64,000 bases of DNA from Pseudohoeflea sp964511625 (GTDB lineage Bacteria > Pseudomonadota > Alphaproteobacteria > Rhizobiales > Rhizobiaceae): the NCBI GenBank assembly GCA_964511625.1, contig CAZEJG010000008.1:1-64000 (forward strand). The letters run 5' to 3'. Below are positions 16,412-26,087 of the stretch, piece after piece (the stretch's first letter is position 1; every line of letters starts with the position of its first letter). The position numbers were made by a program, and so were the translations under genes. The notes below the pieces were generated by a model. It was not told the DNA's origin, ran no database searches, and saw only the letters and a program-made list of their open reading frames with translations.

Positions 16412-18018
16412 TGGCCGTATCCCCTCGCCTGCTCGCGCAGGACGAATTTCTGGATCTTGCCGGTCGCCGTCTTCGGCAGTTCGTTGAAGATGAACTGCCG
16501 CGGCACCTTGAAGCCGGCCAGATGGGCGCGGCAGAAGGTTATCAGTTCCTCGGCCGATACCTGCATGCCCGGCTTGAGCTCGATGAAGGCGCAAGGCGTC
16601 TCGCCCCATTTCTCGCTCGGCATGGCGACGACGGCGGCCAGCATGACCGCGGGGTGGCGGTGGAGAACCGATTCCACCTCGAGCGAGGAGATGTTTTCGC
16701 CACCCGAAATGATGACGTCCTTGGCGCGGTCAGTGATCCGCATGGCGCCGTCGGGTTCGCGTACCGCGATGTCGCCGGTGTGGAACCAGCCGCCGGCAAA
16801 AGCAGCATCGGTCGCTTCCGGATCCTTGTGGTAGCCCGCCATCAGGGTGTTGCCGCGCAGGAGGATCTCGCCGGCCGAGATACCGTCGGCAGGCCGGTCG
16901 GCACCGGTCTCGGTGTCGACGATGCGGATGTCGCCGGCGGTCTTGTGCCGCACGCCCTGCCGCGCCAGCCATTCGGCTTTGGTGGCGGCATCGTCGCCAA
17001 TCATGTCGTCGGCGAGTTCACCGATGGAGGCTGGCCCGTAGCTTTCGGTCAGACCGTAGAGATGGACGAGATCGAATCCGATGGCGTCGAGCTGGCTGAT
17101 CAGCGAGGCGGTCGGCGCTGCCCCGCCGGTGGCCACGGAGACCCGCCGGTCGGTGCCCTTGAGTGCGGCGGCCTTCGGGTCGTTGAGAAGCATGTAGAGG
17201 ACTACCGGCGCGCAGGACATGTGAGTAATGCCCGCATCGGCCACGAGATCGAGAATGGTCGCCGGGTCCACCGCATCGAGGCAGACATGGGTGCCGCCCG
17301 CCGCAGTCACCGCCCAGGTATGGGCCCAGCCGTTGCAATGGAACATCGGCAGCGTCCAGAGGTAGCGCGTGTCGGCGCCGAAGCCGAGCGAGAGGGCGTT
17401 GCCCATGGCGTTCAGGAAGGCACCGCGGGCGTGATAGACGACGCCCTTCGGGTTGCCGGTGGTGCCGGATGTATAGTTCAGGCAGACGGGCTGCCATTCG
17501 TCGGTGATGGCCCGCTCGTCGAGACGGGCCTCCGGATCGATATCGCCTGTGAGCAGATCGGGCGTATCGCCCTGCCCTGCCACATCGCTCAGCCGGACAA
17601 CCGTGACGCCGCCTTCGGCAGCCGCCTCCAGTGCCGCGGCGCCGACGGCCTCGTCGACCAGCAACAGCTTCGTTTCTGCGTGGCGCAGGATATAGGCGAT
17701 TGCCTCGGCATCGAGGCGGGTGTTGATGGTGTTGAGAACGGCACCGAGGGCGGGAACCGAGAAGTGCGCGGCCAGCATTTCGGGCCGGTTGCGGGAGATG
17801 ATGGAGACCACGTCTCCTCGTCCGATCCCCTTGTCGCGCATGAGGTATGAAAGCCGGACAGCCAGCGTGTTGAACTGGCCGTAGGTCCAGCTTCGCTCGC
17901 GCCAGATGACAGCGGTGCGCTCGGGGTGTGCCTCGTTCTCCCGCGCCAGGAAGCGGACGGGATTGAGCGGCTGGAAATTCGCCTCGCGCCGCTGGAGATG
18001 CGGGTCAGTCCAGTTCAT
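16408..18018 (-). CDS. Acyl-CoA synthetase (AMP-forming)
   Basis: The ATG at 18018, inside the end of the acyl-CoA dehydrogenase gene (14-base overlap), gives 536 residues (MNWTDPHLQRREANF). YTSGTTGNPKG is the AMP-binding P-loop, GWFHTGDIAV holds the ribose-contact Asp, and PKTATGKIQK holds the adenylation Lys. The enzyme activates a carboxylic acid to its CoA thioester using ATP. In this operon it would supply the acyl-CoA that the kinase, dehydrogenase and SDR act on. It resembles medium-chain or branched acid ligases; chain length cannot be read from the sequence. Confidence 0.88.
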   Translation of the reverse strand: MNWTDPHLQRREANFQPLNPVRFLARENEAHPERTAVIWRERSWTYGQFNTLAVRLSYLMRDKGIGRGDVVSIISRNRPEMLAAHFSVPALGAVLNTINTRLDAEAIAYILRHAETKLLLVDEAVGAAALEAAAEGGVTVVRLSDVAGQGDTPDLLTGDIDPEARLDERAITDEWQPVCLNYTSGTTGNPKGVVYHARGAFLNAMGNALSLGFGADTRYLWTLPMFHCNGWAHTWAVTAAGGTHVCLDAVDPATILDLVADAGITHMSCAPVVLYMLLNDPKAAALKGTDRRVSVATGGAAPTASLISQLDAIGFDLVHLYGLTESYGPASIGELADDMIGDDAATKAEWLARQGVRHKTAGDIRIVDTETGADRPADGISAGEILLRGNTLMAGYHKDPEATDAAFAGGWFHTGDIAVREPDGAMRITDRAKDVIISGGENISSLEVESVLHRHPAVMLAAVVAMPSEKWGETPCAFIELKPGMQVSAEELITFCRAHLAGFKVPRQFIFNELPKTATGKIQKFVLREQARGYGQ

Positions 18019-19228
18019 CTGCCTCACCCTCGACCCGCCACGACCAGAAATCGCGGCCCTTGGTCGCCATCTCGCGGTTGATGACCATCTTGTGGACCTC
18101 GTCGGCGCCGTCGACCAACCGCGCCTGACGGGCGTAACGATAGATCCATTCGAGGACGGTATCCTTGGAATAGCCGCGCGCACCGTTGATCTGGATGGCA
18201 CGATCGACCGCCTGATGCAGCACATTGGCGACGTGGATCTTGGCCATGGAGACTTCGGCCCGCGCGTACTCGCCGCGATCGATGGCCCAGGCAGCCTTCA
18301 TCACCAGAAGCCGGCCGATCTCGATCTGCATGCCGAGTTCGCCCAGCATGAGCTGGATGCTTTCGCGGTCGGAGAGCCGGACGCCGAAACCTTCGCGTTC
18401 GGCCGCATAATCCGAGGCGATCTCAACCGACCGCTTGGCGAGACCGAGCCAGCGCATGCAGTGGGTCAGCCGAGCCGGGCCGAGCCGGGTCTGGGTGACC
18501 TTGAGGCCGCGACCGAGACCGCCGAGGATCTGACCTTCATGCACACGCAGACCATCGAAACGCAGTTCGCAATGGCCGCCATGTTCTTCCGGCCCCATGA
18601 TGCCGATGCGGCGCTCGATCTCCCAGCCAGGCTGGTCCTTGTGAAACAGGAAGGCGGTGAGGCCGTTGCGCGGATCGTCGCTGGTGCGCGCGATCAGGAT
18701 GAAGTGGCTCGCCTCGCCGGCGCCGGTGATGAACCATTTATGGCCCGAGATGACGTAGTCCTCGCCGTCCTTGACCGCCTTGGTGGCAATCATCGACGGA
18801 TCGGAGCCGCCGCCGGGATGGGGTTCTGTCATGGCGAAGGCTGAACGGACCTTGCCGTCGCGTATCGGATCGAGCCATTCCCGCTTCTGCGCCTCGGTGC
18901 CGAGCATCGAGAGCACCATCATGTTGCCGTCGTCGGGGGCGGCGGAGTTGAAGACGGCCGGGCCGAAGATCGAGCGGTTCATCTCCTCGTAGCAGACGGC
19001 CATGCCGGTGCGGCCGACGCCGAGACCTCCGTCCTCCTTCGGCAGCTGCAGACACCAGATTCCTTCGCCTCGCGCCTTTGCGCGGAGGTCGTCGAGGAGA
19101 TCGATGCGGATGTTCTCGTGATCATCGAACGTGTCGGGATCCGCCTCGAGCGGCAGAACCTTGCTTTCGACGAAGGCGGCGATGCGTTTCCTGAGATCTT
19201 CGAGCGCGGGAGATATCGTGAAATCCAT
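18005..19228 (-). CDS. Acyl-CoA dehydrogenase (ACAD10/11, LvaC-like)
   Basis: From the ATG at 19228 the protein has 407 residues (MDFTISPALEDLRKRIAAF). FAMTEPHPGGGSDPS and YVISGHKWFITGAG are the flavin and substrate loops of acyl-CoA dehydrogenases. The C-terminal VDGADEVHKMVINREMATK is like that of the ACAD10/11 group. Beside an APH-type kinase it may remove phosphate from 4-phosphoacyl-CoA, as LvaC does, rather than make a simple double bond. That is an inference from context. It lies 8 bases after an SDR gene. Confidence 0.87.
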   Translation of the reverse strand: MDFTISPALEDLRKRIAAFVESKVLPLEADPDTFDDHENIRIDLLDDLRAKARGEGIWCLQLPKEDGGLGVGRTGMAVCYEEMNRSIFGPAVFNSAAPDDGNMMVLSMLGTEAQKREWLDPIRDGKVRSAFAMTEPHPGGGSDPSMIATKAVKDGEDYVISGHKWFITGAGEASHFILIARTSDDPRNGLTAFLFHKDQPGWEIERRIGIMGPEEHGGHCELRFDGLRVHEGQILGGLGRGLKVTQTRLGPARLTHCMRWLGLAKRSVEIASDYAAEREGFGVRLSDRESIQLMLGELGMQIEIGRLLVMKAAWAIDRGEYARAEVSMAKIHVANVLHQAVDRAIQINGARGYSKDTVLEWIYRYARQARLVDGADEVHKMVINREMATKGRDFWSWRVEGEADELD

Positions 19229-19236
19229 GGTATTCC

Positions 19237-19998
19237 TCAAAGTCCCGAGACGAGGTGGCCGCCATCGGCGACGATTTCGGTTCCGGTCATGAAGCGGCCG
19301 GCATCGGAGGCGAGCAGAAGCAGCGGCCCGTCCAGTTCCGACAATTCGCCGATCCGGCGCATCGGCACGCGCTTGACCATCGCTTGGCCATGCTCGCTCT
19401 CGAAGAAGCCCTCGTTGATCTCGGTGCTGAAATAACCCGGGCAGATGGCATTGACCCGGATGCCGAAACGCGCCCATTCGAGCGCCATCGCGCGCGTCAG
19501 TTGCACGAGCCCGGCCTTGGCCGCCGTATAGGCGCCGACGCCGCCGGCGACGCGCTTGCCGAGGATCGAGGCGACGTTGACGATCGAACCACCCTTGCCG
19601 CCGTCGCGCATGCCGCGCGCGGCCGCCTGGGCGACGTTGAAGGCTGCGGTCAGATCCACGTCGATGACGCTCTGCCAGTCGTCCGGCGGCAGATCGATCA
19701 GCGCGCCGGTGCGCGAAATGCCGGCATTGTTGACGACGATATCGAAACGCTCGTCCTTGAGCGCCGCACGTACGGCATCGCCGTCTGCGACATCGAGAAC
19801 CAGCGCTCGGGCGGTCCCGCCTCCGCTCGCAATCTTACTGCAGACTTCTTCGAGGGCTTCAGCGCGTCGGGCTGCCAGCACCACGGATGCGCCTCGCGAT
19901 GCAAGCAGCCGGGCGAAATGCCGCCCGAGCCCGCTCGAGGCGCCGGTAATCAAAGCGTGTTTTCCTGAAATATCGAACAGCGGATCGTGTTGAGCCAT
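19237..19998 (-). CDS. SDR-family oxidoreductase
   Basis: The ATG at 19998 overlaps the stop of the alcohol dehydrogenase gene (TGATG) and gives 253 residues (MAQHDPLFDISGKHALITG). TGASSGLG and NVASILG with YTAAK are the cofactor and catalytic motifs of classical SDRs. The sequence resembles FabG-like 3-keto/hydroxyacyl reductases. It could fill the LvaD role of reducing a keto-acyl-CoA. Confidence 0.86.
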   Translation of the reverse strand: MAQHDPLFDISGKHALITGASSGLGRHFARLLASRGASVVLAARRAEALEEVCSKIASGGGTARALVLDVADGDAVRAALKDERFDIVVNNAGISRTGALIDLPPDDWQSVIDVDLTAAFNVAQAAARGMRDGGKGGSIVNVASILGKRVAGGVGAYTAAKAGLVQLTRAMALEWARFGIRVNAICPGYFSTEINEGFFESEHGQAMVKRVPMRRIGELSELDGPLLLLASDAGRFMTGTEIVADGGHLVSGL

Positions 19999-21101
19999 CA
20001 CTGCGTCTCCTCTCCGGCAAGTGTTTCCACCCGCCGAATGGCTGCGGCGAGCATGGCCGGATCGACTGGGCGATCGAGATTGGCGAGATGGGGCGCGACC
20101 ATGGTCCATTCGGCCATCTGGTCGATCTCCCGTTCGGTCGGATCGGCCATGCCAAGCTCGGGCAGCGATGCCGGCAGCCCAATCTCGCGGTAAAACGTCA
20201 TCAGGTCGAGGATATCTTCGTCGGAGCGCGCTTCCGCCGCCCACTGCACCAAGAGCGCCCAGGCGATCTGGTAGCCGTGGATCGCGTTCATGGCGTCGCG
20301 CGTCTTGACGGTGCCGCGGGTGAGCGAGTGCGCCAGCGACAGGCCGCCATTCTCGAAGCCGAGCCCGCTCATCAGAACCGCCGCCTCGATGACGGCCTCG
20401 AGTTCCGGCGTGACCTCGTTGCGCTTGCAGGCGGACACGGCGGCCGCACCATGCTGCCGGATCGTCCGGTAACAGCAGTCGGCAATCGCGATCGCCGTCA
20501 GCAGCGGACGCGTGCCGAAGGGGGTCACGCCGGTCCCGGCGAGGCAACCATCGGCCTCGAACTTCTTGGAGATGGCATCGCCGATGCCGGCGAGCAGGAA
20601 GGTGACCGGCGCCTGGGCGATCAGCGCGGTATCGACCAGCACCAGATCCGGATTGGCCTCCATCCGGTCGACGGCGATCATGACGTGGTTGTCGTCATAC
20701 ATCGCGATCGCCGCGCTGGTGGGAGAATCGTTGGAGGCGATGGTGGGCACGGTGAAGACCGGCTTCCTGATCAGGACGGCGAGCGCCTTGGCGGCATCGA
20801 GCGACTTGCCGCCGCCAACCCCGATGACGAGGCTGACATCGCGGTCGCCGAGGCGCTCCTGCAATCCGGCAATCGCCGCGCGGGTGATCTCCCCCTCCAG
20901 CGTCAGACAGAGGGGGTCGAGCCCCTCTGCCTCGCAGAGGCCGCGAAGCCTGTTCCCGAGCATTGTCATGACATGGGTATCACCGACAAGCACGGGGTTC
21001 GGGCCATAAGGTCGCGCGCTCGCGCCGAGCTGATCGAGCGCGCCGGGCCCCTGAACGTAGCGCCGGGGACTGCCGAAGATGCGGAGTGCCGGGGCAGCCA
21101 T
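19998..21101 (-). CDS. Iron-type alcohol dehydrogenase (glycerol dehydrogenase-like)
   Basis: The ATG at 21101 overlaps the transketolase C-half stop (TGATG). The 367-residue protein has GVGGGKSLDAAKA (NAD-binding loop) and TIASNDSPTS. Metal ligands of the GldA group are likely the Asp in GIGDAISKKFEA and the His residues in LSLAHSL and AIHGYQIAW. Such enzymes oxidise glycerol or other polyols to ketones with NAD and Zn or Fe. Beside two sugar kinases and a transketolase it would make or use a keto-sugar. The substrate is unknown. Confidence 0.85.
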   Translation of the reverse strand: MAAPALRIFGSPRRYVQGPGALDQLGASARPYGPNPVLVGDTHVMTMLGNRLRGLCEAEGLDPLCLTLEGEITRAAIAGLQERLGDRDVSLVIGVGGGKSLDAAKALAVLIRKPVFTVPTIASNDSPTSAAIAMYDDNHVMIAVDRMEANPDLVLVDTALIAQAPVTFLLAGIGDAISKKFEADGCLAGTGVTPFGTRPLLTAIAIADCCYRTIRQHGAAAVSACKRNEVTPELEAVIEAAVLMSGLGFENGGLSLAHSLTRGTVKTRDAMNAIHGYQIAWALLVQWAAEARSDEDILDLMTFYREIGLPASLPELGMADPTEREIDQMAEWTMVAPHLANLDRPVDPAMLAAAIRRVETLAGEETQ

Positions 21102-22090
21102 CAGACGCCGTCGCGGATGGCGGTCATGAAGCGGGGAATGTCGACGGCATATTTGCTTTCGAGATATTCCTGCGAGCCGCATTCGAAGAAACTGTCGGCA
21201 AGCCCGATCTTGACGAGCGGCTTCTGGATGCCGGCCTCGTAGAGTGCCTCGATGACGAGGGTTGCCAGACCGCCGGTGGTCTTGTGGTTTTCGGCGACGA
21301 TCAGCCGCTTGTGCCGCTTGGCGAACTCGATGACGCCGGCGGTGTCGAAGGGCTTGATGGTGCCTACATGAAGGACGCCGACATTCTTGCCGTCGCTCTC
21401 CGCCATCTTGGCGGCATCAAGCCCGCGGGCGCTCATATAGCCGGTCGAGATAATACCGATCTCGCCGTCGCCCTCGCGCAGCACCTTGGCCTTGCCGACC
21501 TCGAAGCGGTAGTCCTCCGGCAGTTCCACCGGCACCTTGCCGCGCAGGTTGCGCACATAGACGGTACCCGGGATATCGGCGACCGCGCGGACCACCTGCT
21601 TGAACTCGGTGGCGTCGCAGGGATCGATGATGGTCAGGTCGGCGATGCCGCGCATCATGTTGATGTCTTCGGTCGCCTGGTGGGTGGCGCCATAGCCGTT
21701 CACCAGTCCCGGCATACCGGCGAAGATCTTCACGTTGGCCATCGAATGCGCGCAGGCGATGGCGACGAAATCATAGGCACGGCGGGTGATGAACACCGAA
21801 TAGGTGGTGCAGTAGGCGATCTTGCCGGACTTGGCGAGGCCGGCCGCGACCATGATCAGGTTCTGCTCCGCCATGCCCACGTTGAAGAAGCGATCGGGAT
21901 GGGCGTCGCGAAAGGGCAGGATGTCGCTGTAGCGGCCCATGTCGGCGGTCAGGCCGACGATCTCCGGCCGAGTCTTAGCCATTTCGGCGAGCGTGTTGCC
22001 GAAGGGCGCAGTCTCGGTCACCTTGCCGGCCACGTCGACGATCTCGCCCATCCCGCGCGTGCGGTTTCCTATCGTCTGGCTGTCAGCCAT
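21101..22090 (-). CDS. Transketolase, C-terminal (Pyr + C domain) subunit
   Basis: The 329-residue protein begins with the pyrimidine-binding domain and carries FNVGMAEQNLIMVAAGLA, whose Glu activates thiamin diphosphate. A transketolase C-terminal domain follows (HVGTIKPFDTAGV). It overlaps the end of the N-half gene by 8 bases, so the two halves are made together and form one active enzyme. Split transketolases of this kind act on unusual sugar phosphates, for example apulose 4-phosphate or sulfosugars, rather than only in the pentose cycle. Confidence 0.9.
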   Translation of the reverse strand: MADSQTIGNRTRGMGEIVDVAGKVTETAPFGNTLAEMAKTRPEIVGLTADMGRYSDILPFRDAHPDRFFNVGMAEQNLIMVAAGLAKSGKIAYCTTYSVFITRRAYDFVAIACAHSMANVKIFAGMPGLVNGYGATHQATEDINMMRGIADLTIIDPCDATEFKQVVRAVADIPGTVYVRNLRGKVPVELPEDYRFEVGKAKVLREGDGEIGIISTGYMSARGLDAAKMAESDGKNVGVLHVGTIKPFDTAGVIEFAKRHKRLIVAENHKTTGGLATLVIEALYEAGIQKPLVKIGLADSFFECGSQEYLESKYAVDIPRFMTAIRDGV

Positions 22091-22925
22091 TTTCTCTCTC
22101 CAACTCTTCGATGAGCGAATCCCATTCGTCGTTGCCGACGCGGACGAAGTGGGCCCGGTCGCGGGCCATGATGGTGGGCACGCCGAAGCCGGGCGTGGTG
22201 CGCAGCACTATAGCTTTCGGCTTGCCGTTCTTCTCGCGGCACCTGCCGAGCGCGTCGACGAGCGCTCCCATGTCGTTGCCGTTGATCTCGTAGGTTTCGA
22301 AGCCGAAGGCGGTCATCTTGTCGGCGACCGGCTCGATGGCGACCGTGACCGGACCATCGGCCTGAATGCCGTTGCAGTCGATCAGCGCAACAAGGTTGTC
22401 GCACTTGAAGGTGGCCGCTCCCATCGCGGCTTCCCAGGTCGAGCCCTCGTCGAGTTCGCCATCCGAGAATTCGCAGAAGACGCGGGCATTGGACTTGTCG
22501 AGGCGGAGCGCCAGCGCCATGCCGACAGCCTGACCCAGCCCGTGGCCGAGCGAACCGCCGACGATCTCGACACCGACGGTTTCGTCGAACGTGCTCATCG
22601 GCAGCGCCGAACCGTTGAGGCCATAGGTCGGCAGTTCGTCGTCCGACAGATAGCCTGCCTCGGCGAGAACCGCATACATGGCGATGGAGTAGTGACCCGT
22701 CGACAGCAGGAAACGGTCACGGTCCGGCCAGTCGGGCCGGGCGGGATCATGGCGCAGCTCGTGGAAATAGATCGCCGCCAGACAGTCGGCGATCCCCAGA
22801 CCCTGGGCGATATAGCCCTCGCCCTTGCCCGACGCCATGTGCATCATCTTGCGCCGGAGATTGAGGGCGCGGGATTTCAGCGCCTCGACGTCAGGCTCGG
22901 TCGGTGGATGATTGCGAATGTTCAT
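22083..22925 (-). CDS. Transketolase, N-terminal (thiamin-PP) subunit
   Basis: The ATG at 22925 (MNIRNHPPTEPDVE) is preferred over one three codons earlier because the earlier one has AAGGA only one base away. The 280-residue protein has GGSLGHGLGQAVGMALA and FSDGELDEGSTWEAAM followed by IDCNGIQ. The latter is the metal and diphosphate-binding GDG...N motif, with the first Gly changed to Ser. It provides the cofactor diphosphate half of the split enzyme. Confidence 0.9.
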   Translation of the reverse strand: MNIRNHPPTEPDVEALKSRALNLRRKMMHMASGKGEGYIAQGLGIADCLAAIYFHELRHDPARPDWPDRDRFLLSTGHYSIAMYAVLAEAGYLSDDELPTYGLNGSALPMSTFDETVGVEIVGGSLGHGLGQAVGMALALRLDKSNARVFCEFSDGELDEGSTWEAAMGAATFKCDNLVALIDCNGIQADGPVTVAIEPVADKMTAFGFETYEINGNDMGALVDALGRCREKNGKPKAIVLRTTPGFGVPTIMARDRAHFVRVGNDEWDSLIEELERENG

Positions 22926-22951
22926 CGCCTGCATGTCCTTGAATGTTGATG

Positions 22952-23860
22952 TCAGTTGAGGTCGAGGCCGGGCCGCGCCCATTCCATACGGATCAGACGC
23001 CCGGTGCTCGACAACGTGATGTAGGCTGTGCGCCGGTCGGGGCCGCCGAAACAGATATTGGTCGTATAGGGATCGGGAAGCTCGATCCGTTCGACGAGAT
23101 CGCCCTTCGGCGAGACGACGTTGATGCCGCCCAGACGCAAGGTGGCGACGGCGACATTGCCGCAGTCCTCGACGGCCAGACTGTCGTAGCGCTGGAAGCT
23201 GGGGAGCCCGGCGAGCAGGTCGCCGCCGGTGGGCGACGGCCAGTCCGGTGCCGCCACTTCGCCCGGAGCCGTGACCGCATAGGACCACAGCCGGCCCGAG
23301 GAGGTTTCGGCGACGTAGAGCGTGTTGCCATCCGGGGAAAGGCCGATGCCGTTCGGCCCGATCAGCGGGAACGCAACCTGGTTGATGTGGCTGCCGTCGC
23401 GTTTGGCATAGAAGACCGCCCCGAAATCGAGCTTGCGGCCGGAGCGGTGGCCGTGATCGGTGAAGTAGAAGCCGCCATGGGCATCGCAGACGATGTCATT
23501 GGGCGCGCGCAGCTCGATGTCGCCGCAGGCGGTGTAGAGCGTTTCGACCTTGCCGGTTGCCGGGTCGACCTTCTGGATCGAACCGCCGACATTGTCCTCG
23601 GATCGGCCGTGCGGCTTGAGGCCGCTTTCGGTGTGCCAGGAGAAGCCGCCATTGTTGCAGACATAGAGCCTGCCGTCGGAGCCGAGCGCCGCGCCGTTCG
23701 GTCCGCCGCCGGTGTCGGCGAGCACCGAGACGTCTCCGTCCATCGTCACGCGCGTCAGGCAGCCCTTCGCGATCTCGGTCACGACGACCGAACCGTCCGG
23801 CATCACCACCGGACCTTCGGGAAACTGGAGGTTTTCCGCCAGGACTTCGAAACGTTTCAT
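22952..23860 (-). CDS. SMP-30/gluconolactonase-family lactonase
   Basis: The ATG at 23860 overlaps the phosphatase stop (ATGA) and gives 302 residues. LQFPEGPVV holds the metal-binding Glu, and APNDIV and GPNGIGLSPDGNTLYVAE hold further ligands and propeller strands of the SMP-30 group. These six-bladed propeller enzymes hydrolyse sugar lactones. Its presence suggests a sugar or polyol oxidised to a lactone at some step, before or beside the kinase and transketolase steps. Confidence 0.85.
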   Translation of the reverse strand: MKRFEVLAENLQFPEGPVVMPDGSVVVTEIAKGCLTRVTMDGDVSVLADTGGGPNGAALGSDGRLYVCNNGGFSWHTESGLKPHGRSEDNVGGSIQKVDPATGKVETLYTACGDIELRAPNDIVCDAHGGFYFTDHGHRSGRKLDFGAVFYAKRDGSHINQVAFPLIGPNGIGLSPDGNTLYVAETSSGRLWSYAVTAPGEVAAPDWPSPTGGDLLAGLPSFQRYDSLAVEDCGNVAVATLRLGGINVVSPKGDLVERIELPDPYTTNICFGGPDRRTAYITLSSTGRLIRMEWARPGLDLN

Positions 23861-24531
23861 GCGGCGGTCCCCCGGAAAGCGCCGACGCCGAGCTCCTCGG
23901 CGAGTTCGGCAATCGTCGCGGCGATCGCGCGCGGACCGAGGCCCTGGAGTTCCCCAATCTCGTAGAAGCCGTAGGTCACGGAAATGCACTCCATGCCGCA
24001 GGCTCTTGCGGCCAGGATGTCCTGCGGACCGTCACCAACATAGATGGCGTTCGCCGCATCCGCCCCGGCACGTTCCAAACCCAGCAAGATGGGCGCCGGG
24101 TGCGGCTTGCGTTCCACCGTATCCTCGGCGGTCACGATGGCCGCGAACTGCTCGGGTGAAATGCCGGCGACGGAAAGGTCCATCAGCGTGCGTTCCAGTC
24201 CCTTGTTGGTGACCAGACTCGGCTTGCGGCCGTCGGCGATCAGATCGCGGATCAGCTCGGCCGCGCCGTCGAAGGTGCGCACATGATCGGAGCAGGTCGG
24301 GTAACTGCGCTGGTAGGCGTCGTAGAGTTCATCGGCCAGGCTCGGCTCGACCACGTTGAAGACCTCGGCCGGCCGCATGGCGAAGACTTCCGCCGGGAGA
24401 TTGGGCGGCGGGAAATCGCGGTTCAAAACTTCGGCGAAAACCTTGCGATAGCTGCACTCGACCGCTGCGCGGGTATCAACCAGCGTTCCGTCCAGATCGA
24501 ACAATACGTGACGCGCGGCCCTGGCATTCAT
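23857..24531 (-). CDS. HAD-family phosphatase (phosphoglycolate phosphatase-like)
   Basis: The ATG at 24531 overlaps the kinase stop (ATGA) and gives 224 residues. LFDLDGTLVDT is the nucleophile motif, SLVTNK motif II, ERKPHPAP motif III and YVGDGPQDILAA motif IV. It would remove phosphate from a small sugar phosphate or phosphoglycolate. In this operon it may clear a side product or a pathway intermediate; the exact substrate cannot be assigned. Confidence 0.85.
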   Translation of the reverse strand: MNARAARHVLFDLDGTLVDTRAAVECSYRKVFAEVLNRDFPPPNLPAEVFAMRPAEVFNVVEPSLADELYDAYQRSYPTCSDHVRTFDGAAELIRDLIADGRKPSLVTNKGLERTLMDLSVAGISPEQFAAIVTAEDTVERKPHPAPILLGLERAGADAANAIYVGDGPQDILAARACGMECISVTYGFYEIGELQGLGPRAIAATIAELAEELGVGAFRGTAA

Positions 24532-26087
24532 GGTGTGTCCTGACGTTTGCCTTGCTGTGAGAGGATGTCGGCGCGCTTGCGCCACAATGGTTCGAGGTCC
24601 CGGCCGAGATCGCGGAAGAGCGGGTAGGCATCGGCATAGATCGCGGCGAGATCGGGGTCGGGCTCGACGGTATCGGCGAGCCGCACCATGGCGTGCGTCG
24701 CAGTGGCCAGATCGGGATGCTGGCCGGTGGCAACGGCGGCGAGGAGGGCAACGCCGAGCGCGCCGGTTTCTTCAGCCTCGAGCAGGCCAAGCGGCCGGTT
24801 CATCGCCGCCGCACAGATCTTCGCCCAGAGACGGGAGCGCGCGCCGCCGCCGGTCAGGCGGATCTCGTCGACGGATCCGTCAAGCGCGGCGTAGCAATCG
24901 ACCATCGAGAGGGCGACGCCTTCCATCACCGAGCGAACCATCTGTGCTGGGCCGGTGGCGGTATCGAAGCCGAAGATCGAGGCGCGGGCTTCCGGGATGA
25001 AGCGGGGTGCGGACATGCCCGAGGTGTTGAAATAGGGATGGGTGAAGACGCCGTTGGCGAGCGGCGAGACGCTCGCGGCTTCCGCTTCCATCGTGGCAAA
25101 GAAGGCCCCGCGGTCGTCGCCTGCCGCCTCGAGCCGGTCCTTGTCGAACGCGCGTAGCGCCCAGTCGAGGCAGAGCGAGCCACCGCCGGTATTGGCCATC
25201 AGCTTCTGCCAGGCGCCGTCGGGCATGAGGAAGAGGAAGCCGACGCCCGCCGGCTCCATGACCGGCCGGTCGGTGGTCAGGTTGTTCATGAAGCTGGTCC
25301 CGATGACGGTGACCGCCTGACCCGGCAACACGGCCCCCGCCCCGAGGGCTGCGGAGACCGCATCGCCCGCACCGGTTACGACCGGCGTGCCCGGCTTCAG
25401 TCCGGTAAGTTCGGCCGCCTCGGCCGTGACCTTGCCGACCAGCGACCCGGTGGGCAGGACGTCCGGCAGCTTGTCGGCCACTTCCGGAATGCCGGCAATC
25501 TCGAAGAGCCGCTGCGAGAACGCCCGCTTGCGGATATCGCAGGGGAAGAAGGAGATATCGGACTCGTCGGTGACGAAGCGGCCGGTGAGCCGGTAGTTGA
25601 TGTAATCCTTGGCGAAGGCGATACGGTGCAGCGAGGCGTAGCGATCGGGATCGTTGGTCTTGAGCCAGGCGAGAAGTGCGAGCGGCACGCCGGGGATCGG
25701 TGCGTTGCCGGAGATCTCGTAAATCTCGTCCATCTTGCCGTCCCGGGTCCAGCCGGCGACGATCTCGGCAGCCCTCGCATCCGGCCAGGCGATGGCGTTA
25801 CCGGCGGGTTGCCCCTCGGCATCGAGCGCCCAGAGGCCGCCCATGTGACCCGAGACGCCGACGCCGGAAATATCCTCGCCGGTCAGGCCCGCATCGGCGA
25901 TCGCCGCGCGAATGCAGTCGGCGACGCGGCCGAAGGTGACCTCCATGTCTTCCTCGTGCCAGCCGGAACGCGGGTGAAGCGCGTGAGTGGCACGGTTGGC
26001 GCTGCCGGCGACCTTGCCGGTCGCGGCATCGAAGACCACGGCCTTCGTCGCCGTAGTCCCCTTGTCTATGCCGACGAGGTAGCTCAT
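24528..26087 (-). CDS. FGGY-family carbohydrate kinase (second of two)
   Basis: This 519-residue protein begins SYLVGIDKGTTATKAVV, the phosphate 1 motif of the FGGY family. GAGDAVSAALGAG and LTGGGARSRLWAKI are the phosphate 2 and adenosine motifs. Such enzymes phosphorylate a hydroxyl of a sugar or polyol (xylulose, glycerol, apulose and others) with ATP. It overlaps the other FGGY gene by 4 bases. The two share the same motifs but differ clearly elsewhere, so they may use different substrates or act as a pair. Confidence 0.88.
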   Translation of the reverse strand: MSYLVGIDKGTTATKAVVFDAATGKVAGSANRATHALHPRSGWHEEDMEVTFGRVADCIRAAIADAGLTGEDISGVGVSGHMGGLWALDAEGQPAGNAIAWPDARAAEIVAGWTRDGKMDEIYEISGNAPIPGVPLALLAWLKTNDPDRYASLHRIAFAKDYINYRLTGRFVTDESDISFFPCDIRKRAFSQRLFEIAGIPEVADKLPDVLPTGSLVGKVTAEAAELTGLKPGTPVVTGAGDAVSAALGAGAVLPGQAVTVIGTSFMNNLTTDRPVMEPAGVGFLFLMPDGAWQKLMANTGGGSLCLDWALRAFDKDRLEAAGDDRGAFFATMEAEAASVSPLANGVFTHPYFNTSGMSAPRFIPEARASIFGFDTATGPAQMVRSVMEGVALSMVDCYAALDGSVDEIRLTGGGARSRLWAKICAAAMNRPLGLLEAEETGALGVALLAAVATGQHPDLATATHAMVRLADTVEPDPDLAAIYADAYPLFRDLGRDLEPLWRKRADILSQQGKRQDTP

